A model generated the notes under the pieces. The model saw only the letters and a list, made by a program, of their open reading frames with translations, was not told the DNA's origin and did not search any database. Shown in pieces: positions 51,518 through 60,408 of a DNA stretch of 64,000 nucleotides. The DNA is from Acidobacteriota bacterium. Lineage in GTDB: Bacteria; Acidobacteriota; Terriglobia; Acidiferrales; UBA7541. Each line of letters begins with the position of its first letter. Position 1 is the stretch's first letter. The position numbers were made by a program, and so were the translations under genes. The stretch spans positions 1-64,000 of the forward strand of contig JACQDE010000086.1 of the NCBI GenBank assembly GCA_016201285.1. The letters are read 5' to 3'.

Positions 51518-54445
51518 TCACTGCGGTGGTCTCTCGGACGTTGCTGCTCCCGGTGTCGTCCCCGAATCCTTTCGTCCCGCGTAAATCGTCCGGTCCTTCC
51601 GCTGCGCCAGCCGGATGCGGCGTGGTGTAATGACGACAATCAGCTCCGTCTCGCGCCTCAACCCCTGTTTCTTGCTGGCCACTCGCCCGGCTCCGGCGAT
51701 CGCCCCCACACCAGGCCATCCGCTTGTTGAGCGGTCAACGCCCTGTTGCAGGATTCCTGCCAGCACCGTCGGTTCGTTCTCCCGCAGCCGGACCGTTTGC
51801 TCCACCGTCCGGTTCGTGATCACCGGAATGCTGTTGAATCGCTCCGGCGCAAAGCTGCGGATTTCGAACTGCAATTGCAGCGTTACTTCGCGGTTCGCGT
51901 GAAGCCGCGGTGTCGCGCGCACTTTTACGCCCAGGTCCTCGAACTGCATCGCGGGGTACGGCGTCTGCGCCGCCTGCGACGTGGGCAGCACCGTCGTCGT
52001 GTTCAAAAAGACCGTCACGTTGTTCGCGTTGCGGTTCGCCGCCACCAGGTCCAGCCGCCCGTCGCCGTCGAAGTCCGCCGGCGCCACCGCGAACGGCGCT
52101 GCTGTCGCCGTAAAGTCCGAGGTCACAAACCTCCCGTTGCCCAGCCCGCTCAGTATCGAAATCGTGTTCGCACCCGAATTCGCCACTGCCAGGTCCAGCC
52201 GGCTGTCTCTGGTGAAGTCGCCCACCGCCAGCGCCGCCGGCTGCGCGCCGGTCGCAAAGTCGTTTTTCACCGCGAACGTCCCATCGCCGTTTCCCAGGAA
52301 CACGGAAACGCTGTTCGATCCTCGGTTCACCACGGCGATGTCCGCTTTGCCGCCGCCGTCGAAATCGCCGGTGACGATTCCCACTGGGTCCGTCCCGGTC
52401 GCCAGCGTCACGCCCGTGCTGAAAAACCCATTCCCTGTGCCCAGAAAGATGGAGACCGTGTCATCGCCCGAGTTCGTCACCGCCAGGTCTGGCCGCCCGT
52501 CGCCGTTGAAGTCGGCGACCGCAATCCCGCTCGGCCCCACACCGGTCGTCAGCGCCGTGTTGAAACTGAAATTGCCGTTCACCGTTCCCAGAAACACGTG
52601 CACGGTGTTGTCTCCGGAATTTGCCACCGCCAGGTCGGGCACACCGTCTCCGTTGAAGTCCGCGCTCACCAGCGCCACAGGAGTAGTTCCGGCAATCAGC
52701 GTTGTCGTTGGAGTGAAGCTCCCCGTGCCCGTCCCCAGTAGAATCTCCACCGTGTTGCTCGAAGAGCTCGCAACTGCGACTGCCAGGTCGAGCTTCCCGT
52801 CGCCATTGAAATCCCTGGCCAGTACCGCGCGCGGCTGGGAACCCACAGGAATGTCCGTCTTCGCCCCGAAATCGCCGCTTCCCGTATTCAGCAGGATGGA
52901 GACGGTGTTCGATGCCGAGTTCGCCGTCGCCAGGTCCGGCTTTCCATCGCCGTTAAAATCTCCCGTCGCAATCGAAGCCGGCCCCAGGTCCGTCGCGAAG
53001 TCCGTCTTCTTGATCCCCGGAATGATTTGCCCACCGGTGATGCCGGGTGTCAGCACCGCGAAGCTGATGGGGAAACGGTCCCCGACGAAAAACGTCGCCG
53101 GCTGCCCGTCTTCCGCGCGCAGTAACACGCGCCGCGCCCGCTGCACCAGGCTCAGCGTCTCCGCGAACTCAGCCGCCGCTCCGGGCAGCGTGGAAAGAAA
53201 AATCGTCTTGCCCCCGCCGAACGCGATCAGCGGCGGCAGCAGGGAAGCCGCCCCCACCTGCCCCGATGCCAGTCGGGCCGCCAGTTCCGCCTGACTCAGG
53301 TTGCCGAACCCGCCGGTTCCGAACACTCGTTGGATCACTCGCAGCAGCGCCTCGGTGGATTGCTGCGCCTCTCTGACGTCAGCCGGGCTCAGCGTGAAGA
53401 CGCGTCCGGAAGTCGGCGGCGTCACCCCCAGCGCCTGCGACCGGCTGCGGTCCACTTCCAGGAATTCCACCTCCAGCATCATCTCTCCGCGCGCTTGGTC
53501 CAGTTCCCGGATCAGTTCGATCGCCAGCGCCACCGCCTGCGGTTCGCCGCGCAGCACCAGTTGCCGTGTGTCCGTGTTGAGCAGGGGGTTGGCGATGCCG
53601 GCAATGTCCCGCGCCATCTGCCGGATTTCCGTCATCTCCTCTTGCGAGGTCGAGGCCGCCAGCTCCACCGTCCGCGTGATCCGTTCTGCATATTGCCGCC
53701 GCTTATCCGGCGTGTCCGGCAGCACCAGGAACGTCTTCTCGTCAATCACGCGGATAAATGTTCCTGTCTGCTGCTCCAGCAGGCTCACCGCCGTTTCGAA
53801 ATCCACATCCGCCACCCGGAATCGGAACTGCTTTCCGCCCACGTCCTGGTCAAACGCCATCGTCAGCCCGAACTGCTTCGCCACCTCCTCGTACGCCCCG
53901 AGCGTGTTCCCCCGGTAGTCGAACGTGTGTTTCGCCGGCCGGGGCTTGATCTGGATCACTCCCGCATCGTATTCCGACCGCCGGCCCATTTCCCGCGAGC
54001 TTTGCGCCTCCATCTGTGACAGCCGTTCCAGCGCCACCCGGTATCCTGGATCCAGCGCCAGAGCCATGCGGAGTTCGCTTCGCGCCTCTTCCAATTGCCC
54101 CTGCACCGCCTCGAGTTCAGCCCGGTCCATGTGCTGCTGCACTAGGCGGAATTTCGCCCGCTCGCGCCGCGCCACGTACTCCGCGTTACCGGGCGCAAGC
54201 TGTACCGCCTCGGAGTAGAGTGCAAACGCCGTGTTCCACAGTTCCGCCTGCTCCGCTTCCACGGCGCTCTTGTAAAGTGTCTGGGCCTGCTTTGCGCTGG
54301 TAGCAGCCGCAGCCGATTCTTGCACGCTGCTGGCGCGCGGCTCTTCCTGCTTCGCGCGACCGGACTGCCCCCCGGATGCGGGCGGAAAGACGACGGCACC
54401 AACCATTAGAACCGCCAGGACTCGCCTTGTCGTCTTGTGTCTCAC
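51518..54445 (-). CDS. secretin-family protein with an FG-GAP propeller inserted in the secretin domain
   Basis: 975 residues. Signal peptide (~1-26), TPR-like helices (~50-145), STN/N0-like domain (~173-240), N1-like domain (~255-335), start of the secretin C-domain (~430-460, RRVLLRAEDGQPATFFVGDRFPI). Then comes a seven-repeat FG-GAP block (~477-818) with DFNGDGKPD-type calcium loops at ~496, 545, 596, 645, 694, 743 and 791. The secretin domain resumes at ~828 (YPAMQFEDLGVKVRATPRLH) and ends with TVLAGILQQGV and ELIVVITPRRI. No other secretion or pilus gene is adjacent. Confidence 0.82.
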   Translation of the reverse strand: MRHKTTRRVLAVLMVGAVVFPPASGGQSGRAKQEEPRASSVQESAAAATSAKQAQTLYKSAVEAEQAELWNTAFALYSEAVQLAPGNAEYVARRERAKFRLVQQHMDRAELEAVQGQLEEARSELRMALALDPGYRVALERLSQMEAQSSREMGRRSEYDAGVIQIKPRPAKHTFDYRGNTLGAYEEVAKQFGLTMAFDQDVGGKQFRFRVADVDFETAVSLLEQQTGTFIRVIDEKTFLVLPDTPDKRRQYAERITRTVELAASTSQEEMTEIRQMARDIAGIANPLLNTDTRQLVLRGEPQAVALAIELIRELDQARGEMMLEVEFLEVDRSRSQALGVTPPTSGRVFTLSPADVREAQQSTEALLRVIQRVFGTGGFGNLSQAELAARLASGQVGAASLLPPLIAFGGGKTIFLSTLPGAAAEFAETLSLVQRARRVLLRAEDGQPATFFVGDRFPISFAVLTPGITGGQIIPGIKKTDFATDLGPASIATGDFNGDGKPDLATANSASNTVSILLNTGSGDFGAKTDIPVGSQPRAVLARDFNGDGKLDLAVAVASSSSNTVEILLGTGTGSFTPTTTLIAGTTPVALVSADFNGDGVPDLAVANSGDNTVHVFLGTVNGNFSFNTALTTGVGPSGIAVADFNGDGRPDLAVTNSGDDTVSIFLGTGNGFFSTGVTLATGTDPVGIVTGDFDGGGKADIAVVNRGSNSVSVFLGNGDGTFAVKNDFATGAQPAALAVGDFTRDSRLDLAVANSGANTISILSGLGNGRFVTSDFTATAAPFAVAPADFDGDGRLDLVAANRNANNVTVFLNTTTVLPTSQAAQTPYPAMQFEDLGVKVRATPRLHANREVTLQLQFEIRSFAPERFNSIPVITNRTVEQTVRLRENEPTVLAGILQQGVDRSTSGWPGVGAIAGAGRVASKKQGLRRETELIVVITPRRIRLAQRKDRTIYAGRKDSGTTPGAATSERPPQ

Positions 54446-54492
54446 GAGCCATGTATTGTAGCGGTAGGCCGTGCAAATCCAAGCGATTTCCC

Positions 54493-54522
54493 TTGACGCC
54501 CCGCCTCCCTGCTAGGTACACT
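54493..54522 (+). promoter_or_regulatory. promoter of the iron-transport operon
   Basis: -35 TTGACG (54493-54498), 18-base spacer, -10 TACACT (54517-54522). Transcription should start at about 54529-54530, at the edge of a perfect palindrome. Confidence 0.75.
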
Positions 54523-54529
54523 GTTTGTT

Positions 54530-54554
54530 CTAGTTGAAACTAAGTTTCAACTAG
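54530..54554. promoter_or_regulatory. palindromic operator over the transcription start
   Basis: An 11-bp arm, CTAGTTGAAAC (54530-54540), and its exact complement GTTTCAACTAG (54544-54554) are separated by TAA. Position and symmetry suit a dimeric repressor such as a DtxR/MntR-type regulator, and such a domain is encoded in the same operon (58243-59316). The ATG follows six bases later. Confidence 0.7.
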
Positions 54555-54560
54555 CGGACC

Positions 54561-55826
54561 ATGTTCTCGGCACTCATTATCGCCCTCCGGGAAGGCGTCG
54601 AAGCGGCTCTCGTGGTTGGCATTGTTCTCGTCTACCTCAACCGCACCGGCCGCGCCGCCCTCGCCCGCTTCGCCTGGACCGGCCTCGGCCTGGCCCTTGC
54701 CGCCAGCTTTGCCGGCGCCGCCCTGCTCGACCGCTGGAAGGTGAACCAGGAAGGCTTCGAAGGCCTCCTCATGTTCCTCGCCGCCTTCTTTGTGGCCACC
54801 ATGATTTACTGGATGAACCGCGTGGCTCGCAGCCTCAAGCACGAAATCGAGCAGCGCGTCGAATCCTATGCGCAGCAAACGGCCCTCGCCGCCGGCCTCG
54901 GCATCGCCACGTTTGTCTTCCTCATGGTGCTCCGCGAAGGCGTCGAGCTCGTCCTCATCCTCCGCGCCGTCGAGGTCTCCACCCAGGGCCTTGGTGTCTG
55001 GATTGGCGCCGCGCTCGGCCTTGCCCTGGCCGTCGCCGTCGGACTGTTTTTCTTCAAGGGCACGCTTCGGATTCCCCTCGCTCGTTTTTTTGCCGCCACC
55101 ACCGTCATTCTCTGGATCGTGGCCTTCCAACTTTTCCTCACCGGCATCCACGAGCTGAGCGAATCCATGTGGATTCCCTCCAGCGAGCGCGAGATGGCCC
55201 TCATCGGCCCCATTGTCCGCAATGACATTTTCTTCTTTGTTCTGATTCTCGGTGCCGCGGCTGTGGTTGTCCTCCGCGAATGGCTGGCTCTCCGCCACGC
55301 AAGCGCCGCCGCCCCGGAGGCAAACGCCGCCGACCGCCGCCGTCTCGAGTGGGAGCAGCGCAAGCAGCGCCGCTGGGCCATTGCCGCCGCTCTGGCCTGT
55401 GTCGCCGTTGTCGTTGTGCTCGCCGCGGATTTTATCTACGCCACCGCCGCCGCCGCGCCTGCCGATGCCAATGTCCTCGTCCCCGAGAGCGGTCAGCTTC
55501 GCATTCCGCTTGCCGACGTGAACGACTCCAATTTGCATTTCTACTCGGTGGAGATCGACCGCACCGCCGTTCGCTTCCTGGTCATTCGCAAACCCGGCAG
55601 CGGCTACGGCACTGCGCTCGACGCCTGTCTCATCTGCGGCCCGAAGGGCTATTTCCAGGACGGTTCCAACGTCATCTGCCGCAATTGTGCGGCCGCCATT
55701 TACGTTCCCTCCATCGGCGATGTTGGCGGCTGCAATCCCATTGGCTTTCCTTCGCGGGTCGAAGGCGACCGTCTCGTCATTGATCTCTCCGCGCTGGCGG
55801 AGGCTCTCGGCCAGCAGAAGAAGTAG
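54561..55826 (+). CDS. FTR1-family iron permease fused to an FtrD-like (DUF2318) Fe-S domain
   Basis: 421 residues. About seven transmembrane helices carry the two REGxE motifs of FTR1 permeases (REGVE at 10-14 and 125-129). After a further helix (~273-290) comes a periplasmic DUF2318-like domain with C356-x2-C359, C373-x2-C376 and C391, matching the Fe-S/FtrD family. In FtrABCD and P19-FTR1 systems these are separate proteins; here they are one. It likely imports iron using redox chemistry. A promoter with a palindromic operator precedes it and an ABC permease gene begins three bases after its stop. Confidence 0.88.
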   Translation: MFSALIIALREGVEAALVVGIVLVYLNRTGRAALARFAWTGLGLALAASFAGAALLDRWKVNQEGFEGLLMFLAAFFVATMIYWMNRVARSLKHEIEQRVESYAQQTALAAGLGIATFVFLMVLREGVELVLILRAVEVSTQGLGVWIGAALGLALAVAVGLFFFKGTLRIPLARFFAATTVILWIVAFQLFLTGIHELSESMWIPSSEREMALIGPIVRNDIFFFVLILGAAAVVVLREWLALRHASAAAPEANAADRRRLEWEQRKQRRWAIAAALACVAVVVVLAADFIYATAAAAPADANVLVPESGQLRIPLADVNDSNLHFYSVEIDRTAVRFLVIRKPGSGYGTALDACLICGPKGYFQDGSNVICRNCAAAIYVPSIGDVGGCNPIGFPSRVEGDRLVIDLSALAEALGQQKK

Positions 55827-55829
55827 CTC

Positions 55830-57116
55830 ATGTTCTTTCGAGTCGTTGGCGAATCCTTTGCGCGCAACCCGAGCCGCAAGCTGCTCATGGCCGCGGCGCT
55901 CGTTCTCGGCATGGCCGTGGCCACCGCCACGCTCACCGTCGTCCTCGACGTCGGCGACCGCCTCGCCCGTGAGTTTCGCAGCCTCGGCGCTAACCTGCTC
56001 GTCACTCCCCAATCAGACACGCTCCCTCTCGAAATCGGCGGTGTGGACTATCGCCCCGTGGACGAGGGCGCCTACCTCCCCGAAAGCGAGCTCGGCAAGC
56101 TCCGCACCATTTTCTGGCGTTTGAACATTGTCGGCTTCTCTCCATTCCTTGAAGTTCCCATTGAGTTTTCCGCCTCTGCTCGCGCGTCCGCCGTTTTCCG
56201 CGCCACGCTCATCGGCACCTGGTTCGAGCATGACGTGCCCATCCCGGACGGTGCCGCGTTCACCACCGGCGTCCGCATCACGCATCCTTGGTGGCGCGTG
56301 GACGGCCGCTGGCCGGCCGGCGCCGCCAGCGAATGTGTTGTGGGACTGACGCTCGCCCAGCGTCTCGGGGTGAAGGCGGGCGATTCGCTCACCCTTCGTG
56401 CTGGCAGCGCGGACGTGTCCCTGCAGGTCACCGGACTTCTCTCCACCGGCGGCCCGGAAGACGAAGCCGTTGTTGCTCCGCTTGCTGTTGCCCAGTCGCT
56501 TGCGGGACGTCCCGGCCAGTTCCGGCGCCTTCTGGTCAGCGCCCTCACCACTCCCGAGGACGCGTTCGCCCGCCGCGATCCCGCTTCGATGACGCCCGCC
56601 GACTACGATCGTTGGTATTGCACTCCTTATATCTCTGCGATTGCGCATCAGATCCGCGAAGTGCTCCCCGGCGTCGAGGCTCGCGCCATTCGTCGTGTTG
56701 CTGAAAGCGAAGGTCACATTCTCACGCGCGTCAGCGGACTGATGTGGCTCGTCACGCTGGCCGCGCTGTTGGCTGCCACTCTCGCCGTTGGCGCCGCTTC
56801 GGCCACCACGGTCCTCGAGCGCAGCTCCGAGGTCGGCCTGATGAAAGCCCTCGGCGCACCCGGCTGGACGATTTCGCTCTTCTTTCTGGCCGAGCAGATT
56901 CTGATTGCCTTTGTCGGTGGCATCGTCGGCTTTGGCTTCGGTGTTCTTCTGGCCCGCGTCTTGGGCGAAAGCGTTTTCGGCATCCCGCCCACGCTGCGCC
57001 TGATTCTTCTGCCGGTCGTTCTCGTGCTGGCGGCGCTTGTGGCTCTTCTGGGGAGTCTTCTCCCATTGCGCCGCGCCGCGCGGCTCCAGCCCGCGCCGAT
57101 TCTGAGGGGTGAGTGA
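55830..57116 (+). CDS. MacB/FtsX-type ABC permease 1
   Basis: 428 residues. An N-terminal helix (LLMAAALVLGMAVATATLTVVL) precedes a large periplasmic domain (~45-300) and three C-terminal helices, with the FtsX-type segment ERSSEVGLMKALGAPGWTISLFFLAE at the cytoplasmic face. This is the MacB topology, which usually does mechanical work across the membrane rather than transport through it. The second permease starts at its stop codon (TGATG). Confidence 0.85.
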   Translation: MFFRVVGESFARNPSRKLLMAAALVLGMAVATATLTVVLDVGDRLAREFRSLGANLLVTPQSDTLPLEIGGVDYRPVDEGAYLPESELGKLRTIFWRLNIVGFSPFLEVPIEFSASARASAVFRATLIGTWFEHDVPIPDGAAFTTGVRITHPWWRVDGRWPAGAASECVVGLTLAQRLGVKAGDSLTLRAGSADVSLQVTGLLSTGGPEDEAVVAPLAVAQSLAGRPGQFRRLLVSALTTPEDAFARRDPASMTPADYDRWYCTPYISAIAHQIREVLPGVEARAIRRVAESEGHILTRVSGLMWLVTLAALLAATLAVGAASATTVLERSSEVGLMKALGAPGWTISLFFLAEQILIAFVGGIVGFGFGVLLARVLGESVFGIPPTLRLILLPVVLVLAALVALLGSLLPLRRAARLQPAPILRGE

Positions 57117-58246
57117 TGTTCTGGCGCCTGCTCTGGCAGCTTCTTCGCGCCAGCCGCAGCCGCCTTGCTGTCGCGCTGGTGGCCGTCGCCGCCGGAGCCG
57201 CGGTCTGTTCCGCGCTGATCAATCTTCATCTCGACGCCGAGCGCAAGCTCACTCGCGAATTCCGCACCCTCGGTGCCAATGTCGTTGTCGCGCCCTCTCG
57301 CTCGGCCGGTTCCGGTGGCGAAGCGCCGCTTCTTGGGGCCGGTGTCCTGGAGAAAATCGCCGCTGCGCGCGCATCCGAAGTCGTTGCCGCCGCGCCGTAT
57401 CTCTACATCGTCGCGCGCGCCGCGAACGACCGCAGCCTCATTCTTGCCGGCACCTGGCTCGACGAAGTCCGCCGGATGTCCTCTTGGTGGAAGCTGCAGG
57501 GAGACTGGATCTCCTCCCGTGACGACCTCACCCGCTGCCTTGTTGGCCGCGCCGTGGCGAAACAGTTCAGCCTTGTTCCCGGCAGTGAGCTCCTCTTGCG
57601 TTATGCGGGGCGCTCCGTCCGGCTCGTCGTCGCTGGTGTGGTCAGCGCCGGCGGCACCGAAGACAATCAGGTTTTCGTGAATCTGCCGGTGGCCCAGCAA
57701 CTCGCGGGTCTCGAAAGCCGCTTCGGCGTCGTCCAGTTGAGCGTCACCGGTTCCGCCGCGCAGGTCGAGCAAGTGGCGCGCGGCCTCGCCGTCGCACTTC
57801 CCGGCCTCAACGTCCGCCCGATTCGCCAGATTGCCGAGGCGGAAGGCCAGTTGCTCTCCCGCATCCGCGTGCTGATTCTCGCTACTGTGGTGTTGATCCT
57901 CGCGCTCACCGCGCTCTGTGTCTTGGCCACGATGGCCGCTCTGGCCCTGGAGCGCCGCCGCGACGTCGGCCTCATGAAAGCCCTCGGCGGCTCGATGAAC
58001 CGCGTTGTTCGCTTGTTCCTCACCGAGGCTGCCATTCTTGGCGTTGCCGGCGGTACGCTTGGCTGGGTTGGCGGCGTGTTTTTGTCCGGATGGATCGGCC
58101 GCAGCGTGTTTGGCTCCGCGATTTCTCCGCGCCCCGAAGTTCTTCCCCTCACCGTGGCCCTGATGTTCGGTGTGGCTCTGGCCGGCGCGTTGCCATTGCG
58201 CTTGCTCGGTCAGGTGCGACCCGCAGTGATTCTGAGAGGCGAATGA
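57116..58246 (+). CDS. MacB/FtsX-type ABC permease 2
   Basis: 376 residues, same topology as its neighbour: N-terminal helix (LAVALVAVAAGAAVCSALI), periplasmic domain, three C-terminal helices and ERRRDVGLMKALGGSMNRVVRLFLTE. The two permeases share the N-terminal segment after the helix (TREFRTLGANVVVAP here, AREFRSLGANLLVTP in permease 1), so they are paralogues likely to form a heterodimer. The ATG at 57116 overlaps the upstream TGA; a GTG at 57113 is an alternative. Its stop overlaps the ATPase start (ATGA). Confidence 0.85.
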   Translation: MFWRLLWQLLRASRSRLAVALVAVAAGAAVCSALINLHLDAERKLTREFRTLGANVVVAPSRSAGSGGEAPLLGAGVLEKIAAARASEVVAAAPYLYIVARAANDRSLILAGTWLDEVRRMSSWWKLQGDWISSRDDLTRCLVGRAVAKQFSLVPGSELLLRYAGRSVRLVVAGVVSAGGTEDNQVFVNLPVAQQLAGLESRFGVVQLSVTGSAAQVEQVARGLAVALPGLNVRPIRQIAEAEGQLLSRIRVLILATVVLILALTALCVLATMAALALERRRDVGLMKALGGSMNRVVRLFLTEAAILGVAGGTLGWVGGVFLSGWIGRSVFGSAISPRPEVLPLTVALMFGVALAGALPLRLLGQVRPAVILRGE

Positions 58247-59316
58247 TGCCCCCGCTCGTCCAGGTTGAAAAGCTCACCAAGGAATACAGCGCCGTCCGCG
58301 CGCTCGATCAGGTCACTCTTTCTATCGACGCCGGCGAATGGATCGCCATCATGGGCCCCTCCGGCTCCGGCAAGACAACCCTCATCAATATTCTCGGCGG
58401 TCTGGACAAACCCAGCTCCGGCAGTGCCGTCGTGGATGGCACCGACGTCGCCACCCTCGACGAGCGTTCCCTCACCAGTTACCGCGCCGAAAAAATCGGC
58501 TTCGTCTTTCAGCAGTTTCATCTCGTGCCCTATCTCACTGCTCTCGAGAACGTCATGCTCGCTCAGTATTTCCACAGCATGACCGACGAATCCGGAGCCC
58601 GCGAGGCCCTGCGCCGCGTCGGCTTGGCCGATCGCGTCACGCATCTCCCTGCGCAATTGTCCGGAGGTGAGCAACAGCGCGTCGCCATCGCTCGCGCGCT
58701 CATCAACCACCCCCGGCTGATTCTCGCCGATGAGCCCACCGGCAACCTCGATGAAGCCAACGAGCAGCTCGTCGTCAACCTGCTTCGCGAGCTCCACGCC
58801 GAGGGCCACACGATTCTCGTCGTCACTCACGACCCCTCCATCGGCCGCCTCGCCGGCCGCCGCGTCGAGCTCGCCCACGGCCGTCTCGCGCAGATCACCG
58901 TCTTTTCCGCCGAAGACGAGGAGCGCTTCGACCACCTGCTCGAGCGCATCTGGATTGCCAACGAGGAGGGAAGTAAAGCCCTGATCGAGCCGTCGCACAC
59001 GCTTGGCCTGCTCGACCCTGCCGTCATGCTGCGGAAAATGGCGGAGCTGCAACTGGTGGAGTTAAGTGATTCTGCCGTGATTCTCACGGCCCGCGGTGAA
59101 GGCCGCGCCCGCGGCGTCATTCGCCGTCACCGCCTCGCTGAGCGGCTCTTCCGTGACACCTTTGCCATGGCCGATCCGGAAATGGATTCACAGGCCTGCC
59201 GCTTCGAGCACATCATCAGCCCGGAGCTCGACGAAAAAATCTGCACCTTTCTCGGCCACCCCAAGACCTGCCCCCACGGCAACCCCATTCCTCCCGGCCC
59301 CTGCTGCCCCGCGTAG
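58243..59316 (+). CDS. ABC ATPase fused to a DtxR-type metalloregulator
   Basis: 357 residues. Residues ~4-220 are a LolD/MacB-type ATPase: Walker A GPSGSGKTT (38-46), Q-loop FVFQQFHLVPY, signature LSGGEQQR, Walker B LILADEPTGNLD, H-loop THD. From ~225 the sequence matches the iron-dependent repressor family: winged helix (LLERIWIANEEG ... VMLRKMAELQLVELS), then RRHRLAERLF with H296 and E300, ACRFEH with C319, E322 and H323, and FLGHPKTCPHGNPIP. The metal ligands are those of DtxR-type proteins. I infer a metal-sensing ATPase that may repress its own operon. Confidence 0.87.
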   Translation: MMPPLVQVEKLTKEYSAVRALDQVTLSIDAGEWIAIMGPSGSGKTTLINILGGLDKPSSGSAVVDGTDVATLDERSLTSYRAEKIGFVFQQFHLVPYLTALENVMLAQYFHSMTDESGAREALRRVGLADRVTHLPAQLSGGEQQRVAIARALINHPRLILADEPTGNLDEANEQLVVNLLRELHAEGHTILVVTHDPSIGRLAGRRVELAHGRLAQITVFSAEDEERFDHLLERIWIANEEGSKALIEPSHTLGLLDPAVMLRKMAELQLVELSDSAVILTARGEGRARGVIRRHRLAERLFRDTFAMADPEMDSQACRFEHIISPELDEKICTFLGHPKTCPHGNPIPPGPCCPA

Positions 59317-59355
59317 CGACGTGGCCATCTTCGTTCTTCTGCTAACATATCGCTG

Positions 59356-59754
59356 GTGCCGCTGCCACTCGACACGCGCAAGAAACCCGCCTCCGTGAAG
59401 ATCCACGTCTCCACCGGCGGCGGCGTGGACATCACTTGGTCCGACGGCCACTCCAGCCACTATGATTTCATTTATCTGCGGGAAAAATGTCCCTGTGCCA
59501 GTTGCGACGACGTGCGCAGAAAAAAGGCGGCCGTCCCGTTCGAAAGCAGCCAGGCCCCTGCGCCTCTGCCCGGCTTGGGGCCGTCTCTTCCCATGTACAA
59601 GCCCGCGCCGAAAGCAAAATCCGCCCATGCGGTTGGCAACTACGCCATCCGCTTCGACTTCTCCGACGGCCACTCCACCGGCATCTACAGCTTCGACTAT
59701 CTCCGCGAAATCTGTCCCTGCGACGCCTGCGTCCGCGAATTCCGCTCCTTGTAG
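59356..59754 (+). CDS. DUF971-family protein with two CxCxxC motifs
   Basis: 132 residues from a GTG start. Two segments, YLREKCPCASCDD and YLREICPCDACVREF, are typical of DUF971 (the N-terminal domain of gamma-butyrobetaine hydroxylase-like proteins), found alone or beside Mrp/ApbC Fe-S carriers. The cysteines probably bind zinc or an Fe-S cluster. It lies 39 bases downstream of the ATPase-regulator, on the same strand, and probably belongs to the same operon, fitting an iron-related role. Confidence 0.8.
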   Translation: MPLPLDTRKKPASVKIHVSTGGGVDITWSDGHSSHYDFIYLREKCPCASCDDVRRKKAAVPFESSQAPAPLPGLGPSLPMYKPAPKAKSAHAVGNYAIRFDFSDGHSTGIYSFDYLREICPCDACVREFRSL

Positions 59755-59970
59755 CGGCGGTTTGGATTTGTACTGAGCGGTGCCGAAGGAGGCGGGCGCC
59801 ATAGGACAGGCTTCAACCTCTCCGCTCTCTCTGAGCAGAGACCCGAACCAACGGCGCTTGTGACGCGGGTTCTCCAGCCTGGATTCCCACCTCGGCGAGT
59901 CTTCTGTTCTGCATGAAGGCGCAGCAACTGCCTTGGGCAGCACTGGAGAATGCCGCGCCCATTCAATTGT

Positions 59971-60408
59971 CTAGTTCGGCCCGGCGCCCTGCTTCATTAG
60001 ACCGGCCGCAGCGGCGTATGCATCTGCCCAGGCTTGCGCCAGTTCGTCGTTCCACATCGGGCCGGCTGTTTTCGCCATGGCTTGCAGCAGGCATTCCCCG
60101 ACAGCGTCGTAATGCGCGGCTTGTGCTCCGTAAGCCACGTGCATTTTGCCGAGGCCCTGAAGATAAGGGGCCAGATAACCCGGCTTGTCCAGGTTGCGCA
60201 CGATGACCACCAGCGAGCGCAGCAGCTTCGCTCGCTGCTCCGGCATGCGGGTGCTGTCAAACATCGGCCGCACCTGCGGATACTTGGTGAACAGGATGTC
60301 GTAGAACGTCGCCACCAGTTCGTCTCCCTTGTGGCTGATTGCTCGCAAGCTTTCCCGCAAGACTTCTACTTTCAGTCCATTGCCTTCTTGCCCGTTGGTT
60401 GGCGCCAT
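59971..60408 (-). CDS. single-domain globin
   Basis: 145 residues. LRESLRAISHKGDELVATFYDILFTKYPQVRPMF is the A-C helix region of bacterial globins (flavohaemoglobin/Vgb type); LGKMHVAYGAQAAHYDAVGECLLQAM contains the proximal (F8) histidine. There is no reductase domain. It would bind oxygen or NO through haem. The ATG at 60408 has GGAGGAGG upstream; a longer frame to 60540 adds unrelated residues. Function is inferred from family. Confidence 0.8.
   Translation of the reverse strand: MAPTNGQEGNGLKVEVLRESLRAISHKGDELVATFYDILFTKYPQVRPMFDSTRMPEQRAKLLRSLVVIVRNLDKPGYLAPYLQGLGKMHVAYGAQAAHYDAVGECLLQAMAKTAGPMWNDELAQAWADAYAAAAGLMKQGAGPN

Noticed and set aside
51518-54445. Two separate genes, a secretin and an FG-GAP protein
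   Set aside because: One uninterrupted frame with secretin motifs on both sides of the propeller; separate genes would leave each secretin half incomplete.
58243-59316. An ATPase with an unrelated tail
   Set aside because: The tail has both the winged-helix part and the full ligand set of DtxR-type repressors, too specific to be chance.
54561-59754. A P19/FtrA periplasmic iron-binding protein in the iron operon
   Set aside because: No frame between the genes encodes one; if needed it must lie elsewhere.
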